Origin: DATKWD01 sp963704815
GTDB taxonomy: Bacteria > Actinomycetota > Acidimicrobiia > Acidimicrobiales > Salinilacustritrichaceae
Assembly: GCA_963704815.1 (NCBI GenBank)
Contig: CAVPHU010000005.1
Span: 124,001 to 188,000 of the forward strand
Direction: 5' to 3'
DNA length: 64,000 nucleotides
Shown: positions 7,721-17,933 of the stretch, piece by piece
How positions within the stretch are numbered: the stretch's first letter is position 1
Layout of the letters: each line of letters begins with the position of its first letter
Made by a program: the position numbers and the translations under genes
The notes under the pieces: model-generated
Databases searched by the model: none
What the model was told of the DNA's origin: nothing
What the model saw: the letters and a program-made list of their open reading frames with translations, nothing else

Positions 7721-8870
7721 ATGCCCGAAGCCTTCATCGTCGATGCGGTGCGATCGCCCGTCGGTCGCCGTGGCGGTGGCCTCTCCCAGGTCCACCCCGC
7801 CGATCTGGGTGCCCACTCCATCGAGCGCGCTGATCGACCGCACCGACGTCGACCCCGGCGCCGTCGAGGACGTCGTGTTCGGTTGCGTCGACACCATCGG
7901 CCCGCAGGCCGGTGACATCGCCCGGACCTGCTGGCTGGCCGCCGGCCTTCCCGATCACGTGCCCGGCACCACCGTCGACCGCCAGTGCGGGTCGAGCCAG
8001 CAGGCGGTCCACTTCGCCGCTCAGGCCGTCATGAGTGGCACCACCGACCTGGTCGTCGCGGGCGGGGTGCAGAACATGAGCCAGATCCCGATCAGCCAGG
8101 CGATGATCGCCGGCCAGGAGCTCGGGTTCGACGACCCGTTCAGCGGCAGCGCCGGCTGGGTCGAGCGCTACGGCACGCAAGAAGTGAGCCAGTTCCGCAG
8201 CGCCGAGATGATCGCCGAGAAGTGGGACATCACCCGCGACGACATGGAAGCGTTCGCCGTCCAGTCTCACGAGCGAGCCATCCGGGCGCGCGCCGAGGGA
8301 CGGTTCGAGGCCGAGATCGCCCCGCTCGCCGGGCTCGACCACGACGAAGGGCCGCGAGAGCCGAACTGGGAGAAGATCCGCTCGCTCCCGACGCTCACCG
8401 AGAACGGTCGGGTCACCGCCGCCTGTGCCTCGCAGATCTCCGACGCATCAGCGGCCATGCTCATCGCGTCGGAGGCCGCGGTCGCCGAACACGGCCTCAC
8501 TCCCCGGGCGCGCATCCATCACCTCTCGGTCCGCGGCGCCGACCCGGTCTGGATGCTCACCGCGCCCATCCCGGCCACCGAGTACGCGCTCGACAAGGCC
8601 GGCATGACCCTCGACGACATCGATCTCGTCGAGATCAACGAGGCCTTCGCCTCGGTCGTGCTCGCATGGCAGATCGAGAGCGGCGCCGACCTGGCCAAGG
8701 TCAACGTCAACGGCGGTGCCATCGCCCTCGGGCACCCACTCGGTGCCACCGGAGCTCGCCTCATGACCACGCTGCTCCACGAGCTCGAGCGAACCGGAGG
8801 CCGCTACGGCCTCCAGACGATGTGCGAGGGCGGCGGTCAGGCCAACGTCACCATCATCGAACGGCTCTGA
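7721..8870 (+). CDS. Acetyl-CoA acetyltransferase (thiolase), one frame break
   Basis: About 382 residues once a single frame change near 7822 is bridged; an extra C in ATCGAGCGCG would account for it. The nucleophilic cysteine is in DRQCGSSQQAVH. The other active-site blocks are LVEINEAFAS, NVNGGAIALGHPLGATGAR and MCEGGGQANVTI. It cleaves 3-ketoacyl-CoA with CoA, the last step of beta-oxidation. It is the last gene of the operon behind the operator at 5523. Confidence 0.88.
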
Positions 8871-8927
8871 CGGCCTGCCCGTGCACTCCCGCCGACTCGG
8901 TCGCGATCACCGGGGTACGGTGCGGCC

Positions 8928-9422
8928 ATGACTGACGTGCCGCCACCGCCCGACGCTCAACCCCAGCAGCCGCCGCAGCCCCAACCCCAGCCGCAACCCC
9001 AACCCCAGCCGCAACCCCAACCCCAGCCACAACCGATGGCTCAGCCCGCGGGATTCGGGCAGATCGGCAAGCCGCGATCGGTCGGCCTCGTGATCCTGTT
9101 GACGATCATCACCTTCGGCATCTGGACGATCGTGTGGTCCTACCAGAACGGCGAAGAGCTCAAGAAGTACCGCGGCGACGGTCTCGGCGGCACGCTCTAC
9201 CTCATCATCACGCTGCTGCTTGCGCCCATCACCATGTTCCTGATGGCCGGCGAGGTCGAGCAGATGTACCGGAGCGAGGGCAAGGAGCCGCCCATCACGA
9301 CTCTGTGGGGCCTGTGGTTCCTCCTCCCGCTCATCGGCAACCTCATCTGGTACATCAAGATCCAGGGTGCGATCAACGACGAGTGGATCTCCAAGGGCAG
9401 CGTCGTCAAGCCCGGCCTGTAG
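8928..9422 (+). CDS. DUF4234 membrane protein with Pro-Gln-rich head
   Basis: 164 residues. The first 35 are a Pro-Gln repeat (PQPQPQ) and are likely flexible and cytoplasmic. Then come membrane segments around VGLVILLTIITFGIWTIVW, LYLIITLLLAPITMFLM and LWGLWFLLPLIGNLIWYIK. The pattern FGIWTIVWSYQNGEELKKY is the usual start of DUF4234 proteins, small integral membrane proteins of unknown function. It stands alone and converges with the amidase gene. Confidence 0.85.
   Translation: MTDVPPPPDAQPQQPPQPQPQPQPQPQPQPQPQPQPMAQPAGFGQIGKPRSVGLVILLTIITFGIWTIVWSYQNGEELKKYRGDGLGGTLYLIITLLLAPITMFLMAGEVEQMYRSEGKEPPITTLWGLWFLLPLIGNLIWYIKIQGAINDEWISKGSVVKPGL
8974..9027 (+). repeat. Three 18-bp tandem repeats encoding Pro-Gln
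   Basis: Three tandem copies of an 18-bp unit, CCGCARCCCCAACCCCAG, at 8974-8991, 8992-9009 and 9010-9027. They encode the Pro-Gln tract of the DUF4234 protein. The copies are nearly identical, which indicates recent slippage. Confidence 0.9.
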
Positions 9423-9557
9423 GCACTGCCAGAACGGTCGCTCGCCGGCCGAACCCTCGGATCCCCTTGGTCTGATGGTGGCTCCGCGCACGGGGTCGAA
9501 CGACGGTCGTCCGGGCCAGACCGCTCGGCCGCGCCTCCGGGGTGTCGCCCCGACGCC

Positions 9558-10592
9558 CTAGCGGGAGACTCGCCGGCACCCCACGCGAAACGGGCGGCCG
9601 ACGCCGTCGCTGCGGTAGACGCACACCTCGGCCGGCCCTGGCGGCCACGGCACGGTGACGTCGAAGCGGCCCTGGGCCGTCGGGGCGACCGAGGACACCG
9701 GGGTGCGGTCGATGAAGATCGACACCGTGGCCTCAGCCGAAAGGGCGGCCACCACCGAGCCGCGAATGCGGTAGCCGCCCGACACCCGGTCGACGGTCAT
9801 CGATGCACTCCCGCCACCGCCGACCAGCGAGCGGTAGGCCGTGGCCCGGGCCGGCCAGTCGGTGAGCACCTTTTGGTACGCCGCATCGCCGGGGCAGGAG
9901 GTCTGCGACATGTCGCGGTGCCCCGAGATCGTGCGGGCGACCACGGTCGAACCGGCGGGGTGGCGGTTCGAGCCTCGGGAGACGAATGACGCCGTCGAAC
10001 CGGGCGACGTGACGATGCCCTCACGATCGGCCAGCCAGGCCAGGAGTCGAACCATCGACTCCTGCGCCGGCGCGGTGGGCAGGGAGGTGCCGTGGGTTCC
10101 GAGGAACGCGACGAGCTGGGCAGACCCCTGGTTCCCTCCGGTGGCGTCGCCCTCGACCGCGCCGAGCAGCGAGCCGTCCCGACACTCCCAGACCTCGCCG
10201 AAACGATCGACCATGAAGTTGTAGGCGATGTCGGGCCACTGCCGGTCGGCGCCGGTGTGGAAGTCGTAGATGCTCCCGATGGCGGCGCGCGCATCGCCGT
10301 AAGTGTTGCCGGTGGCCGTGTGGTGCACCAGCAGGAATCGCACGTCGGGCTCGGGTCGAAGCGGACCCGCCGGTGGCCGGGTGGCCGCCCAATCGCTCCG
10401 AGGATGGATGGACAGACCGGGATAGACGAACGCCGGGGCCGAAGCCGCCGCCGCGGACACCGCGGACACGGGGACCCGAGAGGGCGAGGACCGGGGCCAT
10501 CGGGAGGCGACGAGGCCCGCCCCGGCGGCGAGGCCCCCGATCAGGACCGAACGGCGAGTCTGCCCGGACGTCCGCTCACAGTCCTCGCACAC
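9558..10592 (-). CDS. Exported N-acetylmuramoyl-L-alanine amidase (PGRP-like)
   Basis: 344 residues from a GTG at 10590-10592. A twin-arginine type leader (GQTRRSVLIGGLAAGAGLVA) is followed by an amidase_2/peptidoglycan-recognition domain. Zinc ligands are visible in LLVHHTATGN (first His) and SGHRDMSQTSCPGD (second His and Cys). IAYNFMVDRFGEVWECRDG is the conserved core of the family. It cleaves the bond between N-acetylmuramic acid and the stem peptide outside the membrane. A C-terminal ~100-residue beta-rich region may bind the wall. Confidence 0.88.
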   Translation of the reverse strand: MCEDCERTSGQTRRSVLIGGLAAGAGLVASRWPRSSPSRVPVSAVSAAAASAPAFVYPGLSIHPRSDWAATRPPAGPLRPEPDVRFLLVHHTATGNTYGDARAAIGSIYDFHTGADRQWPDIAYNFMVDRFGEVWECRDGSLLGAVEGDATGGNQGSAQLVAFLGTHGTSLPTAPAQESMVRLLAWLADREGIVTSPGSTASFVSRGSNRHPAGSTVVARTISGHRDMSQTSCPGDAAYQKVLTDWPARATAYRSLVGGGGSASMTVDRVSGGYRIRGSVVAALSAEATVSIFIDRTPVSSVAPTAQGRFDVTVPWPPGPAEVCVYRSDGVGRPFRVGCRRVSR

Positions 10593-10639
10593 CGGCCGGA
10601 CCGTAGTCAGCGGTCGGCGACTCGCCGCACTCGTCCGGC

Positions 10640-11716
10640 TCAGCCCTCGCCGGCGTAGGTGCCGAAGCACCAGAGGTTGCCCTCGGGGTCGCGCACCGTG
10701 AAGTTGCGGTCGCCCGACTCGCCGTAGTCGACCTCGACCATCGGGTCGGCGATGTCGGCCCCGGCAGCCTCGCACCGGGCCAGCACCGATTCGGGGTCCT
10801 CGGTGACGATGTAGAGCGAGATCGGTCCCGTGAGCCGTGAGTAGATGTTGCCCTCGCGATCGGCCGACCCGATCTGCACGACGCCACCACCCGGCCACTT
10901 GAACTGGCTGTGGACGATCTCGGACGGATGGTCGCCGGGCACCACGATCTGGGTCTCGAATCCCAGCACGCCGGTCACGAAGTCGATGGCCGCCGGCGCG
11001 TCCTCGTACATCAGGGCCGGCCAGATGCCGTCGACGTAGGCACCGATGGGAGATCTCTGTGACCCACCGGGTCCGGCGACCACTTCGAAGTCGCCGCCCG
11101 AGGACCGCTCGGCGTACGTGTCGAGATCGAAGACCTCGGTGGGCTGGAGCAGGAACCAGCGGTGACCGAACGGGTCGGCGATCACCGCCATCCGGTTGCC
11201 GTGGTCCTGGTCTTCCGGCGGACGCTGGCTCTCGGCGCCGGCGGCAACGGCACGGTCGTGGAAGGCGTCGCAGTCGTCGACGGTGAGGCTGAGCCCCAGC
11301 CCTGCGCCACCGAGCGTGCGTGGTGACGTGACGCCCATGTCGGGAAACTCGTCCGACAGCTGAACACGGACATCGCCGATGGTGAGCTCGGCGTGACCGA
11401 TGCGTCCGTCGCCCTCGACCCGGAACTCCTCGACCGCGCCGAAGGCCCGGGCGTAGAAGTCGATGGCGGCGGCGGCGTCGTGCACCGTCAGATAGGGACT
11501 GATGGCGGTGACCCCGGAGGTCGCGGTGGCCGCGGTGGCCGGGGTGGTCGGGGTGGTCGGGGTGGTCATGGGGGTCCTCTCGGGAAGCTGCACGGTGAGC
11601 TGAGTCGGGTCGAGATCGAGCGCGTCGACGATCTCGCGGCGCAGCGACCGGGCGAAGGCCGAACGCGGCGCCTGCGAGTCGCCCGAACTGCGGAGCTGGG
11701 TGAGCGGATCAGACAT
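10640..11716 (-). CDS. Two-module VOC protein with sigma-associated N-terminal tail
   Basis: 358 residues. Residues 1-45 (LTQLRSSGDSQAPRSAFARS and on) are a helical tail of the type seen in VOC proteins encoded beside ECF sigma factors. A Thr-Pro-Ala linker follows, then two VOC modules: VTAISPYLTVHDAAAAIDFY to FGHRWFLLQP, and IWPALMYEDAPAAIDFV to DPEGNLWCFGTY. ATG 11714-11716 is used because it includes the conserved tail; it overlaps the sigma gene by eight bases, so the two are coupled. The VOC part may sense or detoxify a small molecule, with the tail linking it to the sigma factor (inference). Confidence 0.85.
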   Translation of the reverse strand: MSDPLTQLRSSGDSQAPRSAFARSLRREIVDALDLDPTQLTVQLPERTPMTTPTTPTTPATAATATSGVTAISPYLTVHDAAAAIDFYARAFGAVEEFRVEGDGRIGHAELTIGDVRVQLSDEFPDMGVTSPRTLGGAGLGLSLTVDDCDAFHDRAVAAGAESQRPPEDQDHGNRMAVIADPFGHRWFLLQPTEVFDLDTYAERSSGGDFEVVAGPGGSQRSPIGAYVDGIWPALMYEDAPAAIDFVTGVLGFETQIVVPGDHPSEIVHSQFKWPGGGVVQIGSADREGNIYSRLTGPISLYIVTEDPESVLARCEAAGADIADPMVEVDYGESGDRNFTVRDPEGNLWCFGTYAGEG

Positions 11717-12233
11717 GGATCTCCTCCTCGCCGTAGGCGCGTCGGAACGCCACCCGGGCCCGCACCAGGAGCGCCTCGGTGGCGTGCTCGGTGCGGTCGA
11801 GGAGCTCGGCGACCTGTCGCACGGGCAGGCCGTCGAGGTAGCGAAGCGTGAGCGCACTCCGGTGATGCGGGCCCAAGCTCGCCAACACTTCATGGGCGCG
11901 GATGATGTCGAGCTGAACGTCCCAGTCGTCGATCCGGTCGTCGTCTTCGACCAGCGCGAGCTTGGACGCTTCCCGGCCGGTGCGCCGCCAGTGGTCGACG
12001 AGCTTGTTGCGGGCGACGGCCACCAGCCAGGCGACCGTGAGGTCGGGCACCTTGTCCCGCTTCACGGCATCGACCGCAGCCATGAAGGTCTCGGACGTGA
12101 GGTCTTCGGCGACAGCGGCCGACCCACACCGGTGGACCAGGTAGCCGTACACCTCGGGGAGTGCCGACTCGTAGAGCGCGCACAGCTCGACCCGCTGGTC
12201 ACCCCGTCCGCTGCGTCGTTCTGCCTCCACCAC
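11709..12233 (-). CDS. ECF-type RNA polymerase sigma factor
   Basis: 174 residues with sigma region 2 (LPEVYGYLVHRCGSAAVAED and on through DLTVAWLVAVARNKLVDHWR) and region 4 (LGPHHRSALTLRYLDGLPVR and the helix-turn-helix in QVAELLDRTEHATEALLVRA). It directs transcription of a stress- or ligand-specific regulon. It is translationally coupled to the downstream VOC gene, a pairing that suggests the VOC protein modulates it in place of a classical anti-sigma factor. Confidence 0.9.
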   Translation of the reverse strand: MVEAERRSGRGDQRVELCALYESALPEVYGYLVHRCGSAAVAEDLTSETFMAAVDAVKRDKVPDLTVAWLVAVARNKLVDHWRRTGREASKLALVEDDDRIDDWDVQLDIIRAHEVLASLGPHHRSALTLRYLDGLPVRQVAELLDRTEHATEALLVRARVAFRRAYGEEEIHV

Positions 12234-12349
12234 CCTTCCATCGTCTCAGACCAGCGGAATCCGACACCCACGTGCCCGATTCGCGGCCACTGGCCGCCTC
12301 GGCGGGGAGCCCTTGTTGGGACCCTTGCTGCCGGATAGGTTCAAATGCA

Positions 12350-13825
12350 ATGAAACGTCACCTCACGCTGGCGCTGGTCGTCACACTCGTGTGCACAGCG
12401 TGCGGTGGCGGCGGCGAGACGGCCGAATCGACCACCACGAGTGACGGTGCAACGGCTTCGAGCTCGTCGAGTTCGACGTCGAGCACCTCGAGCACCCTGT
12501 TCATCTTCAACGACGAACCCCCCGAGCTGAACAACACCGGCGAGGACTTCGAAGCCATCCTCACCAGCCTCATCGGCTACAGCGCTGGCTGTCTCGCGAA
12601 CCCGGACCCTGAGCGGGTGAGCCGACGTCGTGTCGAGCCGGGAACGCCATCGTGAGGAGACCGCGTCGACGTGCTCGCGACCGAGGACGAGGACCTGACG
12701 ATTCCCTCGGCTCCCGGCGTCGAGATCCCGACCGAGGTCAGCGATCTCCGACCGCCGGATGATGACATCGTGCTCCTGTTCGTCGTCAGACGCCGAACCT
12801 CGGATACACGGTCACCAACGAGGCGGGTGAGGTGTTCGAGCAGGTGACGCCGGGTCCCGACCGATCGGCCATCTACGAGCTCCGCCGGACGGACTGGCCG
12901 CTGGCGACTTGCCGCTTCACGGGACTCGGAGAGGTCGACGAAGGGTTGAGACAACCGAGTCCGGTCGCTTGGTCCCGGCCTTCGTATGGCTATCGCTCAC
13001 AGCACCAGCCGCTGCAGATCGAAGGGATGACTACGCGAGACCGAGAGCGCTATCGATTCGGATGAGATCAGGACTCGGATCGTTGATCATCTGTCGACCG
13101 ACTCGGAGGGCAACCCGATCACGGTCACCGCGGGACCGATCGGGACGTGGGTCCCGTTCCAGGTCGGCGGCTGCTGGCCCGACGGCCACATGCAGCAGTA
13201 CATCATCCCGTACATCTGGCCCGAGCTGGTGACCGACGTCCGGCCCCGGGACACCGCCGCCGGCCAGCTGGTGGTGTGGCAGCTCTACACGCCCGACGGC
13301 GACGCAGGTCCGGTGCACCTCCAGAACCAGTGCGACCCCAACGACTTCGTCCCCACGCCGCCACCGTCGCCGCTCGAGGTCTGGGCCCGCACGCCCCTTC
13401 CCACCCCGAGCGTGCTCACCTCGCCCAGGGTCAAGGGTCTGGTCGGCGTGCCCAACTGGTTCTGGTACGAGGGGCCGACGGTCGTCACCGTGCCCCCCAT
13501 CACCCTCGGCGAGTGGTCGGTGACCGCACAGGGCCAGATCGAGTCGATCAGCTGGTACGCCGACGGCGAGCACGTCGGTACCGCGACCGGAGCCGATCTG
13601 GCGAGCACCGAGGCCGATCCGGCGGCCGAGGGGCTGTTCAGGTTCGCCGGTGAGGTCGAGTTGCGCGCCGAGGTCGTGTGGGCCGGGACCTCGACCGTGA
13701 CCTATCTGCCGACGGGCGAGAGCTTCACCAGCGGCATCGGCACCGCCACCCGCGCCGAGTCACGCACGTATCTCGTCGAGGAGCGCCAGGCCTCGGTCAA
13801 CGAGGGCACGCCAGACGACGGCTGA
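12350..13825 (+). CDS. Secreted lipoprotein, several frame breaks
   Basis: Begins MKRHLTLALVVTLVCTACGG, a clear lipoprotein signal with cysteine, followed by a Ser/Thr-rich linker. The coding signal continues on the same strand to 13825 but moves between frames near 12600, 12790, 12930 and 13030. The peptide pieces are DLTIPSAPGVEIPTEVSDL, NLGYTVTNEAGEVFEQ, DEIRTRIVDHLSTDSEG and, from about 13070, one open segment to the stop that holds VPFQVGGCWPDGHMQQYI and a beta-rich domain. No family is recognised. Either the gene has decayed or this stretch is badly assembled. Confidence 0.6.
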
Positions 13826-13912
13826 GGCGTCCCCGGAACTGCCCGCTCCCGGATCACTTCGAGCCGTCGGGCGATGGTGAGCAACGGCATGCGCCCGGGT
13901 TAGTTTCGGCCG

Positions 13913-16587
13913 GTGATCGCCGCAGAGGACGGAGCCTTCGTCATGGCCGACATCGCGGGTTCGTCGCGGCTGTGGAACCGCGAGAGCACACAGATGTCGG
14001 CCGCCCTCGAGCGTCACGACCAGATCGCCGCCGAGGTCACGAGCAGCCGCCACGGCGAGATCTTCAAGCACACCGGTGACGGCTTTCTCGCCCGGTTCGG
14101 TGACGTCGAGGGCGCGCTCGCGGCGATGGACGCCTATCAGAGCGAACTGGCCAACGAAGCGTGGCCCGAGCCGATCGAGATCCGTAGCCGGGTCGGGATC
14201 CACTGGGGTCCGGCCGAGCCGCGACATGGCGACTGGTTCGGGCCAACGGTCAATCACCTCGCCCGCCTCACCGACCTGATCGAGCCGACCCACGTGGTCG
14301 CCACCGGCGCAGCGCACAGCACGCGTGTGGCGATCTGGCCGCCCGCCTGCTCGAGCCACTCGGCTCGTTCGGCGTCCGAGACATCCCCGAGCCGATCTCG
14401 CTGTTCGGCCTTCCCGTCCGATCGGCCCGCGGGCCTGCGCTCACCGTGGCGGCCGGCCGGGGCCTGCCGCAATTCCAGACGATCCTGGTCGGACGCGAGG
14501 ACGACATCGTTGCGGTCATGGCACGGCTCGGCTCGTACCGGGTGGTCACGCTGGTCGGCTTCGGCGGCACCGGGAAGACCAGGCTCGCCATCGAGGTGGG
14601 CCATCAGTGGGCGGCAGAGCCCGGACGATCGGCGCACTTCGTCGACCTGACCGCCGACGACGACCTCCTGGCCTCGCTCGGCGACGCCATCGGACTCCCG
14701 CCCGGCAAGCTGGCCGGAGAGACTTCGCCGTTTCCCGCCATCGCGAAGCATCTCGGCGACCGACCCGTTCTCATCGTGATGGACAACTGCGAACACGTCA
14801 TCGACGACGCAGCCCGGACGGTTGCCGCCCTACGCGACGAGTGCCCCTCGGTCTCGGTCCTGGCCACGAGTCGTGAGCCGCTCGAACTCGCCGGCGAATC
14901 GGTGCATCAACTCGGCGTGCTGTCCCAGCCCGAGGCCGTCCGACTGATGAACGAGCGGGCCGAGTCGACCGGCGTACCGGACCTCGATCCCGACGTCGTC
15001 CCCCGGCTGGTCGCAGCCGTCGACGGTCTCCCGCTCGGCATCGAGCTGGCAGTCGCGCGGCTGCGTCAGATGTCCGGCGCCGACCTGGCCGCTGCTTTGG
15101 AAGCCGATGTCGATGCGCTTCAGGGCCGCCGCCGCAGCCGCGAGCAGGGAGCCGCAGAACGGTCAGGCCGACATGCGACCCTCCGCTCGCTGATCGCGTG
15201 GAGCTACGACCTGCTCGACGCCGACGAGCGCACGCTGTTGCTCCGCCTCTCGACGTTGCACGCGCCATGGAATCGGACGACGGCTGCGCTGCTCACACCC
15301 GATCTCGACCCGCACCTGCTCGACGAACTCATCGCCAAGTCATTGGTGTCGATGGACCGGAGCGGAACGTTCAGGATGCTCGAATCGGTGCGCCAGTTCT
15401 GCGCCTCCGTTCTCGCCGACGACTCGGCGACTGCCGCTGCAGCCGACGATGCTCTCGTCGACTGGGCCCTCCACTTCGCCCCGCCCGTCGACTCCGCTGC
15501 ACGGCTGGTCTTCGACCCACAGCGGACGCGCGAGCTCAACGAGCAGTCGGCCAATCTCCAAGCGGCACTCGAGGCGGCCGGGCGGCGGTCGCGCCACGAC
15601 GACCGTGCGGCACTCGTCACCGGGCTGTGGCCACTGGTCGTCGACGTACGAGCTCGTCGCTGGTTCGACGGCGAGGTGTTGACGGCACTCGAGCACGCAA
15701 CCGTGCCGGCCACGCGCGAGATCCTGATCCGCCTCGCGTTCCAGGGGCAGGTCGGCGATCACATCGACGCGACACGGCAGGAACAGCTCATCAGGCACCT
15801 CGAGGGCATCGACCCCGACCGTCGCTCCCCGGTGTGGGGGGTGGTTCGCGCGGGCGAGGCGGTGGGCGAGTTGGTCGCCGCACGGCTCCTCGGCGGCGAC
15901 CAGGAGCCGGTCCGGGCCAAGCTCCGAGCGACGATCGACCTCGCAACCGAGTCCCACCACACGCTCGACCGCGCGATCAGCGGCGTCTTCCTCTCGTTCT
16001 CGCACCTGCTCGACGCCGAAGGTGCCCTCGCCCGCACCGAAGCAATGCAGGCCGCAGATTGGGGACGGGCCTGCAACTTCGTTCCGCTCGTCGGTCTGGC
16101 CGAGGCCGCCCTTGCGCTCGGTTGGTTGTTCGACGGCGAGGTGGGGGCTGCGCTCGACGCGTCGACCGCAGCCCTCCCGCTCGGCGAGAACGCGCGATGG
16201 GAGTCGTCGATCCGGGCGGTCCACGTCCATGCGCTCGAGCGGGCCGGTCACGCGACGGAGGCCCGACGCCAAACAGCTGAGCTGATCAGTCTCGTGCTCG
16301 ACGACATGAACCCGTTCCTGGTCTTCGATGCCATCGCCGCCGTCGCTGCCCTGCACGCAGGCACCCGCGACCTCGCCGCCGCGCGGGCCGCGCTCGATCA
16401 ATCGAGCGTCTCGCGCACGCCACTCACGACAGCGATCCTCGTGCACACCGCCGACGCCATCGAGTTCGACCTCGGGCTCGACCGGTTCGCCGCGGCATTC
16501 GATCCCGATGCCTTCGCAGCGAGGGGGCGACGAGCGGCCGAGTTCCTCCGCGCCGAGCGGGCGGCCCTCGACGAGATGGTGGCCTGA
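13913..16587 (+). CDS. Class III adenylate cyclase-like / STAND ATPase regulator, one frame break
   Basis: About 890 residues once the frame change near 14320 is bridged. The N-terminal ~140 residues are a class III nucleotide cyclase domain (FVMADIAGSSRLWNRES, HTGDGFLARFGD). Around residue 215 is a P-loop, GFGGTGKTRLAIEV, with LIVMDNCEHVIDDAA as Walker B and VSVLATSREPLELAGE as the sensor strand. The C-terminal half is helical repeats with ALEQ-type TPR character. Such cyclase-ATPase-TPR proteins are signal-transduction regulators in actinobacteria. No C-terminal LuxR helix-turn-helix is visible. Both halves retain key motifs. Confidence 0.82.
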
Positions 16588-16598
16588 GGCTCAGCTCG

Positions 16599-17525
16599 TC
16601 ATATGGTCCTGGCCGGACGTCCCGGGCCCTCGACGTCATCGCCGTGCATGTCGGCGTTCAGGCGGGCGTCGGCCATGAGGCCGGCCACGATGTCGGTCAG
16701 CTCGGCCGGATCGTCGACGTTTCGGGTGGTCGGGCCCCGGTGCCAGCTCTCGGCGATGGCCAGCTCCTGGCCGGCGACCTGGAACACCCGGCCGGTGACC
16801 CCCGACGACTCGGGGCTGGCCAACCACACACAGATCGGGGCGATCCAGCGGGGTGAGGACGCCTCGCGCTGCTCCTCGGTGGGGGCCTCGGTCCGCAGGG
16901 GCTCGGTGAGTCGCGTCAGCGCGCCGGGCGAGATGGCGTTGACGGTGATGCCGTAGCGGAACAGCTCCTGGGCCGCGATGATCGTGAATCCGGCGATGCC
17001 CATCTTGGCGGCGCCGTAGTTGGTCTGGCCCGGGTTGCCGTAGATGCCCGACACCGACGTCGTGTTGATGATGCGGGCATCGTTGGTCTCGCCCGCCTTG
17101 GCCCGCTCGCGCCAGTACGAGGCGGCCCAGCGGGCAGGCGCGAACGTGCCCTTGAGGTGGACCTTCACGACGGCATCCCACTCGTCTTCGGTCATGTTGA
17201 CGAGCATCCGGTCGCGCAGGATGCCGGCGTTGTTGACGAGCACGTCGAGTCCGCCGAACGTGTCGACCGCTTGTCGGATCAACCGTTGCGCACCCTCCCA
17301 GTCACTCACGTCGTCGGCGTTGGCGACCGCCGACCCGCCCATGCCCTCGATCTCGGCGACCACGTCTTCGGCCGGCGTGCGGTCGGACCCCGATCCGTCG
17401 GGCGCGCCGCCCACGTCGTTCACCACGACCTTGGCACCGTGCTCGGCGAGCATCAGCGCATGCTCCCGTCCGATTCCCCGCCCCGCTCCGGTCACGATCG
17501 CCACCCGGTCCGCACACAGCTGCAT
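16599..17525 (-). CDS. SDR-family oxidoreductase (3-hydroxyacyl-CoA dehydrogenase-like)
   Basis: 308 residues. Cofactor motif VTGAGRGIGREHALMLAEHG, followed by NDVGGAPDGSGSD, which is typical of peroxisomal-multifunctional-enzyme-like 3-hydroxyacyl-CoA dehydrogenases. LVNNAGILRDRM and the catalytic NYGAAKMGIAGF (Tyr-x-x-x-Lys) follow. It probably oxidises a 3-hydroxyacyl-CoA or related alcohol with NAD. It converges with the cyclase-ATPase gene, with 11 bases between the stops. Confidence 0.88.
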   Translation of the reverse strand: MQLCADRVAIVTGAGRGIGREHALMLAEHGAKVVVNDVGGAPDGSGSDRTPAEDVVAEIEGMGGSAVANADDVSDWEGAQRLIRQAVDTFGGLDVLVNNAGILRDRMLVNMTEDEWDAVVKVHLKGTFAPARWAASYWRERAKAGETNDARIINTTSVSGIYGNPGQTNYGAAKMGIAGFTIIAAQELFRYGITVNAISPGALTRLTEPLRTEAPTEEQREASSPRWIAPICVWLASPESSGVTGRVFQVAGQELAIAESWHRGPTTRNVDDPAELTDIVAGLMADARLNADMHGDDVEGPGRPARTI

Positions 17526-17540
17526 GTCGTCGCTCCTCGC

Positions 17541-17933
17541 TCAGTCGGTGTTCGCCCGAAAGGTAGACCTCGGCGGCGGCCGCGGGCCCGAAGACGGCCG
17601 ATCAGCCGCCAGGTGCCCGTCGAGCAACGACGGCCAATCAACCCACGGAGCCTCGTGGGCGACCACGCCGGGCACGAGTGTCGCGTCGGCCTCGCCGGAC
17701 TCGAGCTGCTCGATCAGGGCGGCCGACACCCCGAGCCGGGTCGCGAGCTCGACCACGGTCTCGCCGGTCGCGCCGCGGACGGACTGCACCGCCGCAGCCA
17801 CCTGAGGAAGCCTCATGCCCTCCCGAGCGAAGACCTGCATCATCTGCTCGGTGCACCGAGCCAGGTCGGGTCGCCAACCGAGGGCCGACGGATGGCGAAC
17901 GCGGGCCATACGACGGGCCGACCGGTCGGTCAT
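17541..17933 (-). CDS. Small helix-turn-helix protein
   Basis: 130 residues. The segment TVVELATRLGVSAALIEQLE looks like an XRE-type recognition helix pair (residues ~70-90). The start ATG at 17931-17933 overlaps the stop of the sigma-like gene (ATGA), so the two are made together. The C-terminus is Pro/Arg-rich. It may be a co-regulator of the sigma-like protein. No family assignment beyond the HTH. Confidence 0.6.
   Translation of the reverse strand: MTDRSARRMARVRHPSALGWRPDLARCTEQMMQVFAREGMRLPQVAAAVQSVRGATGETVVELATRLGVSAALIEQLESGEADATLVPGVVAHEAPWVDWPSLLDGHLAADRPSSGPRPPPRSTFRANTD

Noticed and set aside
9423..9557. Searched for a tRNA or terminator between the DUF4234 and amidase genes
   Set aside because: No cloverleaf and no convincing hairpin; nothing is supported in this gap.
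12290..12350. tRNA-like T-loop (GGTTCAAATGC) before the lipoprotein gene
   Set aside because: No matching acceptor, D or anticodon stems can be formed around it.
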